From Combretum micranthum (lineage: Eukaryota > Streptophyta > Magnoliopsida > Myrtales > Combretaceae), in the NCBI GenBank assembly GCA_024138025.1, contig JAMXBD010000013.1, positions 1,550,001 to 1,614,000 of the forward strand: DNA of 64,000 bases, read 5' to 3'. The number at the start of each line of letters is the position of its first letter. Positions within the stretch are counted from its first letter, which is position 1. Below are positions 32,841 to 46,010 of this stretch, piece by piece. The notes under the pieces are model-generated. The model was not told where the DNA came from and made no database searches. It was given only the letters and a program-made list of their open reading frames with translations. The translations under genes and the position numbers were made by a program.

Positions 32841-35800
32841 TATCGAGCCCAAATTTTGCTCCGATTCTTCTAAAGGTCCCGATCCGTATCAAACCTGGCC
32901 CATTTGACATGGACACTCAACAAGAAACCAATAAGGTTTTATAACAAGCCCAGTTTTTGAAAACTAGTTTGGTTTGGAGTCGCAATTGGCTAAAGCTGGA
33001 AAAAGGATGAACCAAAAACCAAATGAGTGGTTTGATTTCTGGTTCGACCATTGGTCTGCATGAGAAACCAAAGATTGTTGAGTCTAAGGGCTGCTATTTG
33101 AAAACCTAAATCGTTTAATTAGGCTTTAGATAGGCTTTAGAAATTTTGAGTATATGGGCCAAAAACTCATAAAAAAAATTTTAATTTCGAATTTTTCAAA
33201 AAAAATTTTCAAAAGAGTTTATATATTTTTTACATGTTTTTTTTTATTTTGAAAAATACCTAAGAATTTTTTATTGTCGTGACTGCCTGTTACGTTTCTA
33301 TGTATTCGCTAATTGGAATCAAGTCCTCATAGCTCATGTTGGTTTTTATAAAATTTTTAATGTGTTTATCTCTCTCTTTTTTTTTTTTAAATTTGAAAAG
33401 TCATCTAGTGTAAGTGATTAGCCAATTTGATTTTTGTTTGTGAAAAAAAAAAAGTTTTAAAAAGTTTGATTTTGAATTTTTTTTTTTTTTTGAAAAACTC
33501 CTAATAGATACCAATATTTAGAAAACCCCATTATTGTATTTTTGGTACTTTAGAAAGTAACTAATGATAATATCATATAAGCTAGTGAATTTTTTTTTGT
33601 TTATATATGTATCCTCTACGGGAATAAAAAGGATAGAAAATTTTTGTTGATTTTATGGGTTTTTCTTTTTTTTTTTTTTTTTGGCTTTTTGATAAAGGAA
33701 CTGATATTTACAAGATTCCAAAAGACTAAGCAAAATGATTGTCGAGTTTTATAATTTGCATTCCTATGTTCTATCTCTTACTTGATATGATAGGCAAGCA
33801 TACCTATCGTTTAGTAGTATAGAATAGAGTATAGGGTCATCTCTACAGGGAACGGATTACAAACACTAGTATCGGTTAATTTTCCTATTATCTAGCAATC
33901 GAATAATTGAATTGAGTAAATTAAAAATACCAAACAACTAATCTACACTAAGCTAGGTACACCAGATTAACATAATAATCAAAACAATCTCAACAACAAC
34001 ATTATTACACAGCAGGTTTTCTCTACCATATCAACATAAATCATCAAGTGTTTACTCCAATAATCATCATATGTAGGGAATTATTAGTTGTAGGAGTCCT
34101 TCTCAAGAATTCCTACTTCTAATCTTAATTGTGTCAACTAAAATCTCTCTTAAATTAACAACCAATTAAGATTGCATTACATCATGACACTCTACCGATA
34201 CCCATAAAAATGCAGTGACTTTCCCCATAATATCTCTATTATCAAGAGCAAGTCATTTTAGCGAATTAGATCTATTCTATAGAATTGTCTCTCGACATAT
34301 TCTATTGAAATCTATCGTAAGTCGATGTCGTGCACTACACCAGCCCTAGATGCATTAATTCTACTCACTAAAACTAATAATTATTAAGAGAATTACAATC
34401 TCAAGCACATGTTCATGCTAATATGGTGTTGTAAACCCTAATTCACTACTCACACATGATAGAATATGAACAAAAACTCAGAAAAGACATAATTACATCA
34501 TAATATAAGATAAGAGTAGAGAAAAGAAGAAACCCTTTTTTGTATTACACGATATGATGTCTGAATACACAACTTTTACAATCCGTCTTCGTCTCTCTCG
34601 AGTCTTGAAGGTGATTACAACATAAACTTGCAGGATTCATATACACTCGCTTACAATCTTCAATAGATTCCTCATGGGTACTACTATGAACAGTTTCAAT
34701 TGTAAGGAATAATGAAATAAAATCTAATTTGATGATGCTTGACGAATAGGTGTGATACTTTGATACTTGGCATACTTTCCCTACGAGTTACAAATGAATA
34801 TAGGTGACCATTCATTTTCAATATTTAAGTATTACACTGTTTGAGAAACGTCGAGGAATGTGTCGTCTTACACACTACTCAGTACGGGAGTACAAGAGCA
34901 CGTACTGGCGTCTAGAGTCGAGTTTTTCATCCTTCAACTATCTAGTACGGTCGTACACACAACCTTACTACCATATGTAGCGAACTTACTCCCTTTGCAT
35001 TAGAACTACCTTCATAGAGACACCCTTATAAGCTTCTGGTGTCGACGTCTCTCCACTTATATGCCCGTAGTAGGAACCTTACTAAGATCTGGAGTCAATT
35101 TGTTTTCTTCACTCGTACTAGGACTGCGGCTGTACTTGAGAACGTGCTGGCTACTGGTCTTATTTTTTCATCCTTCATAAAGGGAATTATGGGCATACAA
35201 AGACCCATACTGGCTTCTGACTCTGAGTTTTTTTTTGTTTTTGTTAGGAAGTACAATCGTTGATTTCTTTATTCTTATGCCTTTTTGCTCCTTTGCTTGA
35301 ATTTGATTGGATTCTCCTCAAATTTCTTCCTCATATTTCCAATGTTCTTGAATTTGACCTGAAATAAATATGTATACTAATTAAGTATCTATTCTAATAT
35401 AAATCACATTAATAAACCATAAATCAAGCTCAATTTGCCCTTTTAGAATGATGATAAATCATGCCTATCACAAAACTTAGCAAATTTTTGTATTTTGTAT
35501 TTTTCGGCTTTTCAGTATTATCGATTATAAGCAAAATATTTATTAAGGACTGGCAAGGCATGTCATAAGAAAAAATTCTCCACAAAATATGGTGATTCAT
35601 ATTCTCAAAATTATATCCTAGTCAAGTCCTATAAATTGAAAACATGATCTAAAGTTCTAAAGATTCATCTAATTGACATTGTTTATTATTTTACTTTTAT
35701 ATTTTTTTTTGTTCGTTTTTTAGATAAACATGAGATCTAAACCCATTGGTCTTCACATTACTATTTTCACGACAACCATATGCTATAACTCAAACCATCA

Positions 35801-37601
35801 AAATTTCATATCTTGATGGTTTTATTCATATATTTGAACGAATCAACTAACTTAATAATCACAATTTTACCTAAATCGTGGTATCATAAAATAATAACGC
35901 AGATGTAACATGCATATCACACATGCATATATATGTACATCTATATATTTTGTTTTTGTCATGAACTTGTATGGTTCTTATAAGACGTGCACCGAGTACT
36001 ATTAATCATATATGTCTGTGATTGTTTTCCAATATATATATCGCATGGTCCGCATAAATTCATTTACCATATGGTATCGTATCATAATCTAACCTTTTTT
36101 TCTTTCTTTCTTTTTAAAGTTATGGGATTCTCATTACAAGTACATGTATGTTCATAATATATACATAAATCTATAACATACTAATTAAACAAACCAACTT
36201 AAGAAATAAAACAACCATAACAAATGAGAACTGAAGCGTAAACATCAAGTGAACTTTGGCAAAATTGAGAGTTGGACCTCGGGAGTGCCTTGGATCGGAT
36301 CAGCGAGTATGGGTCCTAGATTAGTCTTGACTTGCTGGGATCCTGCAAGAAGAAAAAATTGTAAGCGTGATCTCTCTTTTCCCTTCGATGGTGAATAAGG
36401 TGAGGTCGGAATTGGTGCTCGAGACGAATATAGTGTGGGTAGTCTATGGTTGTTAAGGTAACGATGATAGCATTACTTGATTTTGGAGTTTTCTTTAGTG
36501 GTAATCAGTACTGTGGTGGCCTCAGTATGGGTTTGAAGTTATCGTCGATAGTGGTTGTCGTGGCTAGGTCGGTTAGAGATGGAGGTCATAATGGTATTGG
36601 AGGTTTGGATTTGATTTCACTGTGTTGATTGGTTGGTTTGAGATGAAGGATGAGATCAGCTTCTGGAGGTTTCGGGTTATGTTTGGATGATCGTGGCAAG
36701 GTCACGATGGCGTGGTGGTCAGGTTGACACGATTGCAGTAGTTTTCACAATCGTCGTGATGTGAATGGCGAAGGTCCCGACTTGGGCTTGGTGTTGGGTT
36801 CATATCTGGAGCTTGATGGAGCTTCGAGTGGTAGTAGTTTGGGAAATGGGCAGAGGTCGAATGGTTAGCAGCTAGTAGCGGTTTCTACTTATCAAGGATA
36901 GAGGAAGAGAGCTCGAGGGTTGAGAGAGAGTGAGAGGTTGGTGTTCAAAGATGAGGAAGAGAGTTTCATGTGCGAAACGGAGCTTGTATGAGCTTGAACG
37001 AGGCAAAAATGGCAGTCAAGAGTATGGGGAAGATGATGCGCGTGTAGCACACACCCACATCTTCCCAGGCGCTTCGCTTAACTCTGGTGCGTGTGTTGCA
37101 TGAGCTAAAAATTTTAGCCCGCTATGCGCCTATGTAGTTTCGAACTTTGGCCTTCTTTATCCCGTTGTAAGTCTCTATTAACTAAGCTAAGTTCATTTTC
37201 TGATTAGCATATCCATTTAGAATATACTTTGCATGCCCAATATGATCTTAATGAAAATGGGCCGAAATTGGATGAGATCTCATAATCCAAATTTACTTTC
37301 AAATGCAACCTAACACGCTATAAAAAGACTATTATATTTACCAAAAACCCAAGATAAAAATTTCTTTATATTTCGTATTTTTTATCTTTTTAATTGTTAA
37401 AAGGTTTTCATTTATAATTTTTTTTATATAAACCTATTAAAAGATGAGGTTTCTTAAACTTTTTTATTTTTTTACTATATTTTATTTTTATTTTTAATTT
37501 TCTAATTTTCATATTCTTTTTGTTAACTTTTTTAACTTAGCTAATATTTTTTGTATTTTTTACTATTTTTGAATTTTTATGGTATTTTTCTACTTTTTTG
37601 A
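32841..37601 (-). repeat. Right (5') LTR of the Tat element, interrupted
   Basis: Direct repeat of 4781-7742. It starts TATCGAGCCC (TG mutated to TA) and can be followed to about 37601, where the last 50-60 bases of the family LTR no longer align. It is split by the solo LTR at 33736-35470. Without that insert it is about 3.0 kb, like its partner. Divergence between the two is high by eye, so this is an old insertion. Confidence 0.75.
33731..35475 (+). mobile_element. Solo LTR, TSD CAAAA, in the Tat right LTR
   Basis: LTR body 33736-35470 (1735 bp) starts TGATTGTCGAG and ends ATGCCTATCA, with perfect 5-bp duplications CAAAA at 33731-33735 and 35471-35475. The intact Tat LTR at about 5645 shows the uninterrupted target (AGGCAAAACTTAGC). 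No gag or pol inside. It contains the text 'TAGAATAGAGTATAGGGTCATC', shared in outline with 37833-39288, and a CG-word segment at 34860-35020 built on GTACGGGAGTAC-like words. Orientation is not certain. The open frame at 35039-35263 is not taken as a gene. Confidence 0.85.
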
Positions 37602-37827
37602 TAATCACAAAGAAATAATGAGAAAGCTTTAAGAAAAGTTGTAAATATCGCTCTTGATTTTTTGCAATTTCAGAATATTAAGATATAGATAATTTTGAAC
37701 TCCTTCATAGTTTAAAATGATTAAAAATTTCTCCGACTATTAAAAGATACCAAAGATAAAATTATTTGTCATGAAACAATAACTCGATAAATACGCATAT
37801 ACGACTTTAGATATCAAGTGTAAAATG

Positions 37828-39293
37828 AAGAGTGATAAGAGTGTATCAGCCGTATCAAATAATAAATAATAAAACCAAATAGAAATCCTACGACAAGCTT
37901 TAAGGTAGCACACCTATCGATTACATAATAGAATTACTATGGGTGTCGTCCTCTAAGATTTGGATATCAAGTACTAATATTACTATTTCTCTATTATTTA
38001 ACCTAATAATTAAGATAAGATTATGAATACTGCTTATCTAACTAATAATCACAATAGTTAATTATGTGCCTTCTTAAGATAATGCAATCACAAAACAATA
38101 CCCCTTATCTTGATCAACCATAAACCCTAATGTCTTCTAATAAAGGATTAATTAACAAATCCTTTATATCTTGAACTGCAGGAATTTCTAAATTCATCAA
38201 CTTCTCTTTCAAGATAATTGAATTTTAACCCTATATGATTAATGGAAATGTCTTTCGTCATTAATTACATATAGAATTGTATTATTATTCAAGATCCCTA
38301 ATAAAGATTCAATCTTTATGCAAAAAGTTCATGTAGTCTATGTCTAGATCTATATTCAAACCTCTCTATTCATGCTAAATCCATTCTTTTAGATGAAATC
38401 ACTTTCTATCTAAAAGAAATCAAACATGCAATCAATTCCGACCACAAATTAATCACACGGACAATAAAGAATGCATGAATAGACTCAAGAACATAAACTT
38501 TAATTAATCAAACAAAGTTAGCACATAGATCTAGGGTTTCAAAAGACTTAAGGTAAAGAAAATCTATTCCTCTATGAAATTTACAATCAAAACATGAAAT
38601 CTAGAAGAATAGAATGTGAACATAATGTAAAATAACTCCCTTAAGCAAAGTCTTGTGATCTTAAGTGAAGCTCTGGCACTTCTCCTCTTGAAGCTCTTAA
38701 TTTTCTCTCTAGGGTTTATAGAAATAAGGATATGATGAGATAAGATATCTGATAAAACAACAACACATGGTATTTTTATAGAGAAAAATAAGGAATTTCA
38801 TTCGACGGGACAAAGGCTTGCCAAAGGCCGACAGCTTTGACAACGCCATAGGATGAAGGCCGGTAGCGTTGGATCCAAATTGCTGGCGTACAGTGTTTGA
38901 TGAAGGCTACACAACCTGTATAGACAAGCTGTGTACTTTCAAAATCACTTCTAGTTGTTTTTTGTCCTCAACATGAGCATGCTACACGACTTGTGTAGAT
39001 TTTTGTGTACTTCAAATTTGTTTGCTAGTCATTTTCTTTCTCCAATACTAGTGTTGTACACAGGTTGTGTTGAGAAGTCATGTATGTTGTAAATCTTCAT
39101 TTTCCCTATTTCTTTATTAAAATCTCCCTTCACTCATCCAAAAATCTTCATTAAGCTCAATATCTTCCTTTATTCCTGAAATTGATATTTTAACCAAATA
39201 AGCATCTTTTTCATTAATAATTCACATAAAATCTATATAACATCATATTGAAACAATGTGAATAATAAGATTCTTTAGACACTTATCAAAGAG
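37828..39293 (+). mobile_element. Solo LTR, TSD AAGAG
   Basis: LTR body 37833-39288 (1456 bp), starting TGATAAGAGTG and ending GACACTTATCA, with perfect duplications AAGAG at 37828-37832 and 39289-39293. It shares the layout of 33736-35470: a '(T)AGCACACCTATCG ... GGGTGTCGTCCTCTAAGA' beginning, a run of 'CCCTAA' words, a CG-word segment (38810-38890, GGCCGACAGC, GGCCGGTAGCG) and repeated GTGTAC/ACACGACTTGTGTAG words at 38900-39070. No coding sequence. Confidence 0.85.
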
Positions 39294-40587
39294 ATAAATT
39301 TGTAGAGTCTATTGGTTAGCAAATGATGGTCTAGAGATGAATCGATAGGGTTGAAATATATGTGATGTTAACAGAAACTTATCAATATTTACAAAACTAA
39401 AGCTCAATAAAAATTTCGATTTCATAAACATTAATATTAAAATGTTTTAAGCCTATAGAGCCTAAAACACTAATTTAATATATCGGGTCCAGAAATTCTA
39501 AAACCTTAAAAATACTTAATCACGTAGATTTAAAACATTAGTTTTCAATCTCAAAGACTTTTATGAATAATGTAGAAGCCTTAAACCTAATTTAAAAGGT
39601 ATTTTCTTGAACCAACCGATATAATTATACGCGATGTAATCAATAGCATATAAAAATTTACAAATCTAGAACCCAAATAAAAAATTCTAAATATGTAGTC
39701 ATGAAATCTTGAATTTTTCGAGTCTATTGAATAAAATGTGATAAATTGACCAATTATGCCTAAAACTTTAATTGTGTAAGAGAAAAACCTAAAACTCGTA
39801 AGCATTAAATTTGAAATTTCAACTTAAAATTTTCTAAGAAAAATATAAAACCTTTAGGCATAATTTAAAAGTTATTTTCTTAAATTAATCGATAAATTGA
39901 TACACATATTACTTAGTATATAACACGATAACTAAATTAATCATCTTACATTTAGTATTAGCTAATTTTTATCAAATCAATATTTCAATATTATAATCAT
40001 GAAATGAAAAATGATATTAAGGATAGAACCAATACATTTTAATTTAAACTTTTTAAGGCTTTAAAACTTCAATCACACAAATTTAAAACTTACTAATAAT
40101 TAATCGTGTAACTTTAAATTTTAATATTACTTAATCACACAAGTTTAAAACTTAATTTTCCTCAATCACGTAAAATTAAAACGTTATATAATAATATGAA
40201 GCTATGAAATAGATATTATAAATAATTTAAAAATTAAAATTTCAAATTGGACATTTTCACTTTTATTTATAAATAATAAATTTGATCTTTCAAACTATAT
40301 AAAACGCTAATCGAGTAAGTATAAAAACTAGAAATTTTTAATCATGTAACCTTAAAATTTAATAAATTGACTTAAATTAATAAATAGAATATTGTAGGGA
40401 ATTTGAAGACCAAGTTTTTGGCCAAATGCATTGAAAATTATATAATTACTTTGTAAATTTCCTCCTTTTCCTCATATAACTAACTCATCACTGCTTTTGT
40501 CTTATATTCATTAAAAAAATTGAAAAATCCTTCCTCTCCAAGCTTAAATTGTCTTAAGCTTCAAGAAGGTAAAGCCATCATTATAGG
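39294..40587. other. AT-rich, internally repetitive, probably old LTR DNA
   Basis: No gene. Two diverged copies of a segment of about 80 bp (CTAATTTAAAAGGTATTTTCTTGAACCAACCGAT... at 39590 and CATAATTTAAAAGTTATTTTCTTAAATTAATCGAT... at 39858) lie about 265 bp apart, and a word like TTAATCACATAA-TTTAAAAC recurs from 39510 to 40330. Together with 57255-60855 this may be one long LTR split by the later nests; that link is a guess. Confidence 0.3.
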
Positions 40588-41196
40588 TAGGCAAAGCAGA
40601 TATATGGGCCAACCTGGCCTGGCCCACTGGTTAAATGGGCCAGGCCGTTTTGGCCCGCTTTTAAACTAGTTAAAATTCTTAGGCCTGGACACTGCCCGTA
40701 GGCTAAATGGGTCGGCCTCCAAGCCAAAAGTAAAATCTTTTTAGTTTTCAATATATATTTTTAATACTAGTTCATGTGAAAATTAGAATTATTTATATAT
40801 TCTAAGGTTTTATATATATTAACGACTAATTTTATTACTATTTTGATTATTTATATATAAAAACAAGTTTTTAAAATGATTTATTGAATATCATATTACG
40901 TTTAAATCAATAAATATGTATTTTAAAAAGCGTTATAATACTTATGATACATATATCAATCCATCTTCTTTTGTAACATACATCAATAATCACTAAGATG
41001 TTATATTATTCTTGTTTTTAACTTCTCCTCTTGCTTCTTCTTCTTCCTTTTTTCCCTGGCCCATGGGCCAACCCGAGCTGGCCAATTTTAGCCCACGTGT
41101 TAAATGGGTCAAAAAATTTTGACCGCAACCCGCTTTTTTAAGTGAGTTAATAGGTCAGCCCACGGGGCATGGCCCATATGCCCAGCTCCATTGCTA
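40588..41196. mobile_element. hAT-like non-autonomous element
   Basis: Left end TAGGCAAAGCAGATATATGG and right end (reverse complement) TAGCAATGGAGCTGGGCATA, then TGGGCC in both, give imperfect inverted ends. Both sub-ends are full of GGGCC/GGCCC words (CTGGCCCACTGG, TGGGCCAGGCC), a composition known from hAT-type elements with TAGGGGTGGCAA-like ends. No transposase. The 8-bp target duplication is not visible. Confidence 0.5.
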
Positions 41197-41204
41197 CTTT
41201 GACA

Positions 41205-41600
41205 AATAAACTTAATTAATTAAATAATTCAATGAGAAGACTAAGACTTTTCTTACCTTATCTTCTTATCTCCTTAGCTTATATAGACAATCGGTTATAT
41301 AGAAGACAAGAAATAGTAAAAACTAATAATTACTTTCTTTGAATTTTTTTCTTCTTCTCTTCCCTTCTTTTCTTTTTGTGTTTTTTGTTTTTTTTTTTTT
41401 TTTTTTTACCATGAGACTCAAGTGGGAATGGCTATCATTACTATTCTATCATATAAACTTAAACAATTAAATAATATAAAGAGAAGACCAACAATTTTCA
41501 TATAAATATTATTTTATCCTTAATATATATATATATATATATTATCTCTTTAGCTTATGGATTTAGACTAGGAAGAAGAAGAATAAAAATAGTGAAATGC
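41205..41600. repeat. Two diverged copies of a 150-bp segment
   Basis: 41205-41340 (AAACTTAATTAATTAAATAATTCAATGAGAAGAC..., ATCTCCTTAGCTTATATAGAC) and 41455-41600 (AAACTTAAACAATTAAATAATATAAAGAGAAGAC..., ATCTCTTTAGCTTATGGATT) are the same segment twice, separated by a poly-T stretch. An (AT) microsatellite is at 41523-41542. Confidence 0.55.
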
Positions 41601-42399
41601 AATGAGTAACCTATATTAACTTGGGATGAGCAGGTACAAGGTAGGTAAGGCATGAAGTGCTATCCGTACCCTATACTGTATGCTATAAGGTATTAGATTT
41701 GGTACCCGCCGAAACCTACCCTGTGGCATCTTTTACCCACCTTGTATCATGTATCCTATAAAACCTACATGGTACATATTACCTTATGGAACTTGATGAT
41801 TTACTTACGAAATAGATATTTTTTTTCGTATCTTCATAAATTTCAGGTTTATAGTATTTTATATCCTATAGCATGTATAACTACTTTAATTTCATACATT
41901 CACTATAAATAGCATGTGGAAAAGAATTATAAAAGTAATTTGTTAATATCACAAGCTCTGCAATGTGTAGAATCTATATATGTGGTTAAAACTTATAACA
42001 AAAACCTATTGAACATGTTTATATGATATTAAACAAAATTGTAGAAATTGTAGCATATTATAAAATAAAAATCTTTGAAGCAATTTTCATATTAACTAGT
42101 CTTAGAAGATAAATGACAGATCTGTATAATTTGGGAGCTTAGGTATATACATACAATTATAGGCGTTTTAAAATAAAAATAACAAGTATTTCCAAAATGA
42201 AATAGTACAAATTCTCCTATAGTAAAAATTTGTAGTATGCAAATAAATATTTTATATTCAAGGGTAAAAATGTCATTTGATATAAAATAAGAGGGTTTTA
42301 TAGTCAACGTTAATGTTTAATTAATTAATTAATTTATTGGTTATCAGTTACGTGAGAGAAGATGAAAAGATGGAATAGGAGTCAAATGGGCGTAAGGAG

Positions 42400-42580
42400 T
42401 AAACCGGCTAAAGGCCGTTGGCCTATCTTTCTACGCCGCTGACGTAACTTGCATACGCCGCTTGTGTACAGCCGGCTTACATGTAAAGAAAAACAACCCA
42501 AGAGTTCAAGGCCGCCAGCTTTAACACTTACAATATCGCCCTTTGTTATACATTAGTGGCATAAGTTTTGAAACCGTCGA
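42400..42580. repeat. CG-word segment of the outer LTR
   Basis: AAAGGCCGTTGGCC, CTACGCCGCTGACGTAAC, ATACGCCGC, GGCCGCCAGCTTTAACAC and CCGTCGACGTATG follow one another in 180 bp of otherwise AT-rich DNA. Wording overlaps with 11110-11400 and 38810-38890. Confidence 0.55.
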
Positions 42581-43849
42581 CGTATGTTTGGAAGATAAAG
42601 AGTTTCCACGAAATTTCTTTATATCTATTGTTTTGTTCTCTTTCTAAAAACACTCCTAAAATACCCAAAGTCCTAACCTAGTAAATTAGGACGGCTTAAT
42701 TGAATAATCTAATAGATAATTAATTGTAAATATAGTTTAGATAATTTAAATGAGTAAAATAAATTAATAATAGAAAATGAATAGGTAAATTGATATAATT
42801 AAATTAGTAAATAAATTAATTTGAAATTGAGATTTAGATTATCTGCTCTCTAATTGTTTAATTGTTTTATACAACTATTCTTTACAAATTGGAATTTTAT
42901 TCTCTTCTAATTTTATAAGTATAACCTCATTTCTTGAAATTTAAATCGCTAAATTCCTAAACTTTCAAATTATATGTTTTTACAAACTTCTAAACCTTCA
43001 AAGTTCATTTTGGTTACGATATCTTTAATTCCCATGAATTTTGATTTCATTTACCTATCTAAAAATATCAGTTTTAAACCCAAAATTGATTTAAATATCA
43101 ATTTCTTGAAAACTGAGTTTCTAAATTGTGTTTCTAAATCAAGATATTTATTTGTATTAAATAGATTCTCAAATCATTTTATAATTAGTCTTGATATTTA
43201 ATATAATTACCAGAAAGATTTAAATCTAATATCCTATTTTGAAAATATCTTTAATCTATCCTTATCTTTACCTTTTTCTTTCCTTTTCCTTTTTCATTTT
43301 TCTATTTTCATTGTTTCCTTTCCCGTTTCTTTTCTTCTGTTCCTTTCTCCTCCTCTTTCTCTCTCCTTTCTCTCAATTTCAACTCCAAAATCTTAAGTCA
43401 AACAAGATCATGGAGGAAATCAATGATAGAAATGGAGATAGAAGGTGGGAATCATTTTGGGAGAAGCTTCAAGAACTTAAGAGGAGTATTGATAAAAGAA
43501 ATCAAGAAGTTTGAGTTGTTACTAAGATAAGTTTTTGTTATTTTCTTTGTTTTCATCGTTGTTTACATGTGCATATGATGCATTGATGGTAGATTTAGGT
43601 TGAGTTTGTGATAAAAATGGATGAATGACACATATATGTGGTTTATGCATATTAGAGAATATGATGGATAGTGGTTGTGGGGTTGATGGTGTTTAAAGTT
43701 GTCGGATGAGTATAGAAGAATTATTTGAACTTAAAATAGATTTATATGTTGTTTATGTAATGTTTTGAATGAAATATGACACAGTTAAGAAGTTGAATTT
43801 TGAAGTAAAGATAAAGGAAAAACGTGAAAAATCAACACAAGGGAGCAAT

Positions 43850-44020
43850 CACGGACGTAATTACACCATTATTCTTTCAGATTTGAAGTTTAAGAACAAT
43901 CACGGGTGTGATAGCCTTTGATCATGAGTTTTTCTCTAATCACGGGCATGATCAAGGGCGTGATAGCCTCTGATCATACGTTTTTCTCTAATCATGGGCG
44001 TGATAAACCCCTTGACAGCA
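43850..44020. repeat. CG-word tandem duplication
   Basis: A unit of about 64 bp is repeated twice: AATCACGGGTGTGATAGCC, TTTGATCATGAGTTTTTCTC, then AATCACGGGCATGATCAAGG and GCGTGATAGCCTCTGATCAT with the same TTTTTCTCTAATCA tail. The words closely match those in the CRM-like LTRs (GATCACGGCTGTGAC). Confidence 0.65.
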
Positions 44021-45804
44021 TGATAATGTTTTCATAATTTAATTATAACTTTTCATAAAAACTTGGATTGAGGTAATTCAAATTGCCTTAGAAATCTTAA
44101 AAAGAGATCTACAACTTTCATGTTTTAAGTTTTTGCAAATTAAAAAGTATAAAGGCTAAAATTTTAATTCTTTTCAGCTGCTACGTTTTTCAAACAAAGT
44201 TGAAAACTTGTTTTACTAGATAAAAGTGTGTAGTTGAGCATAAAATGAATCTTTTTTAGCTAAAATGAGATAGATAAATGATATTTGATGTGTTACAGTT
44301 GTTAAATGATATGATTAAGCATGAGTTTAGTGAATTATAGATTTAATAGATAATTTGACTTCACATAGAGTTGGATATAAAATGAACTTAGTTAATAATC
44401 TAGGTTCAACTTGGCTTAATGAACTCGAATGAACTAAAATGAATTAAATTGATTAAATTTAATCAATTTAGCCAAGATTAAGCTAAAATAGACTTAAGTT
44501 AATATAAATCCTAGTTATAAAATGAATTAGTTAATAATCTTAGTCTAACTTGACTAAATGGGCTTGAATAAGTTAAAATGGATTAGATTGATTAAGTTAG
44601 ATTAACTTAGCTTAATAATTGAATTAAATTATTAACTCTAATCGATTTTCTTAGGATTAAGTTAAAATGGGAATAACTAATAATTGGATTAGATTAATAT
44701 GTTAGGATAAACCTTAGTCTAATATGGGGAATAAGTTATTTCAAATGCTTATTTGATTTGAATATGAATGATGTGATGATGCTTTTGTAATAAATGACTC
44801 TAATCAAAGTGAAAAGAAATACTTTGACAGATAAAGGAGAACTGTCCATATTTTGGTAGGGCAATCTTCACAGTCATAGTAGGGTTCCTATTTAGTGTCT
44901 GATCAAATAGGGTCTCAATGAAGTTTGAGATAAATGGATAATGAGTATAGTTTCTTATATGAGTTTAAATTCTTTAATCTACAGATATGGATATCTGATA
45001 TATCTTCTAATTTGGCTTCTAATCTACCCCTATATGGATTTTTAATATGAAAGGTATACAGTAACTTGTGTGATGATTGTTAGGATAGACATCCTAAAAT
45101 GAATTAAAACTTAAACTTGGTTAATAAATGATGAGTGATGGTTGTGTTTTCATCGTTGAATTCGGTCCAAGGAGCAACACCTTGTTTGAATGGATATGGT
45201 AGTTTAGGCGCTTAGGCCACTCATCATGATGCAATGACTTCCAATAGGTGACTTCCCGGGTAGCCGATGGGGTAAACGGTATCGCTTTAATACCGTTTAC
45301 CCCATCTACTTAGGCTCTGGAAGAAGTAATATGATTCGGTTCACGTTTATGGGAATGATGGAACTAGATGATGTTATGGACTGGGATGAGTAGAGTATGT
45401 GTAACAGTTGTAAACCCTAATGAAGCTATTTTCTTGTGATGTTATCGGAGATATAAGTAGTTAGGCTGCTTATATTAACCCCTTCCCCCTTCCCCTCCGA
45501 ATAACTATGGTTATTCAGGATCCCTGGAATCTTACCTTGGGGTAGTCGCTTGTGGGGGCTATCGACACGCTCCCCTATTGCTGCGGTGGTGGGCTAGGGA
45601 TAGAAAATCATTTTCCTTGATTGTTCTGGAGTGTGAGTGCTCTAATGTTTATTTGTTTAATTTAAATTAAAGATAATAACTTGTTTGTTGCATTGCATTT
45701 AGTTAAGCTCGTGTAACATCTGTGTGTGCTTGTGTTACTGTATACTAAGCTTCGGCTCATTATTCTTATTGTTATTCTTTTTCGAAGTATCTTAACGATG
45801 ATGG

Positions 45805-45909
45805 GAGTTGATGATTGATGATTGGATGATGATGATTACTGATGATCTTGATGTTGTTTTTGATGTTGATGTTGATGATGATAATGTTGGTGTTGATGAT
45901 GTTGATTGA
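45805..45909 (+). other. Acidic (GAT)-rich open stretch in LTR
   Basis: 34 codons rich in Asp (DDLDVVFDVDVDDDNVGVDD), ending TGA, in a degenerate GAT/GTT trinucleotide array. It sits where the acidic exon lies in related LTRs, after 'CTTCGGCTCATTATTCTT'. The acceptor is not clear here. It may be a trinucleotide-expanded version of the acidic stretch, or just a repeat. Confidence 0.3.
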
Positions 45910-46010
45910 CTTGGGTTATAGGCCTTTTTTGATGATCCTGGAGATCTGAGAAGGAAAGTGATGTGAGCTAAGACTGTGGATTCATTTGTATTTGTTTTTG
46001 TTTTATTATA

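Larger units (their letters stand above)
4781..37601 (-). mobile_element. Old Tat/Ogre-type Ty3/gypsy retrotransposon, heavily nested
   Basis: Outer element of the first nest. Direct long repeats at 4781-7742 and 32841-37601 are its LTRs. Between them, minus-strand pol fragments appear in the order expected: RT end, RNase H, aRNase H, integrase H2C2 finger, integrase core, C-terminus. The extra aRNase H between RNase H and integrase, the integrase phrase WPFSMCGIDVIGP, the LTRs of about 3 kb and a tandem-repeat 3' UTR are features of the Tat/Ogre lineage. Without the nested insertions the interior is only about 4.9 kb, so gag, protease and most of RT have been deleted. It is interrupted by insertions at 10071, 14006, 20814 and 33736. 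Confidence 0.85.
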
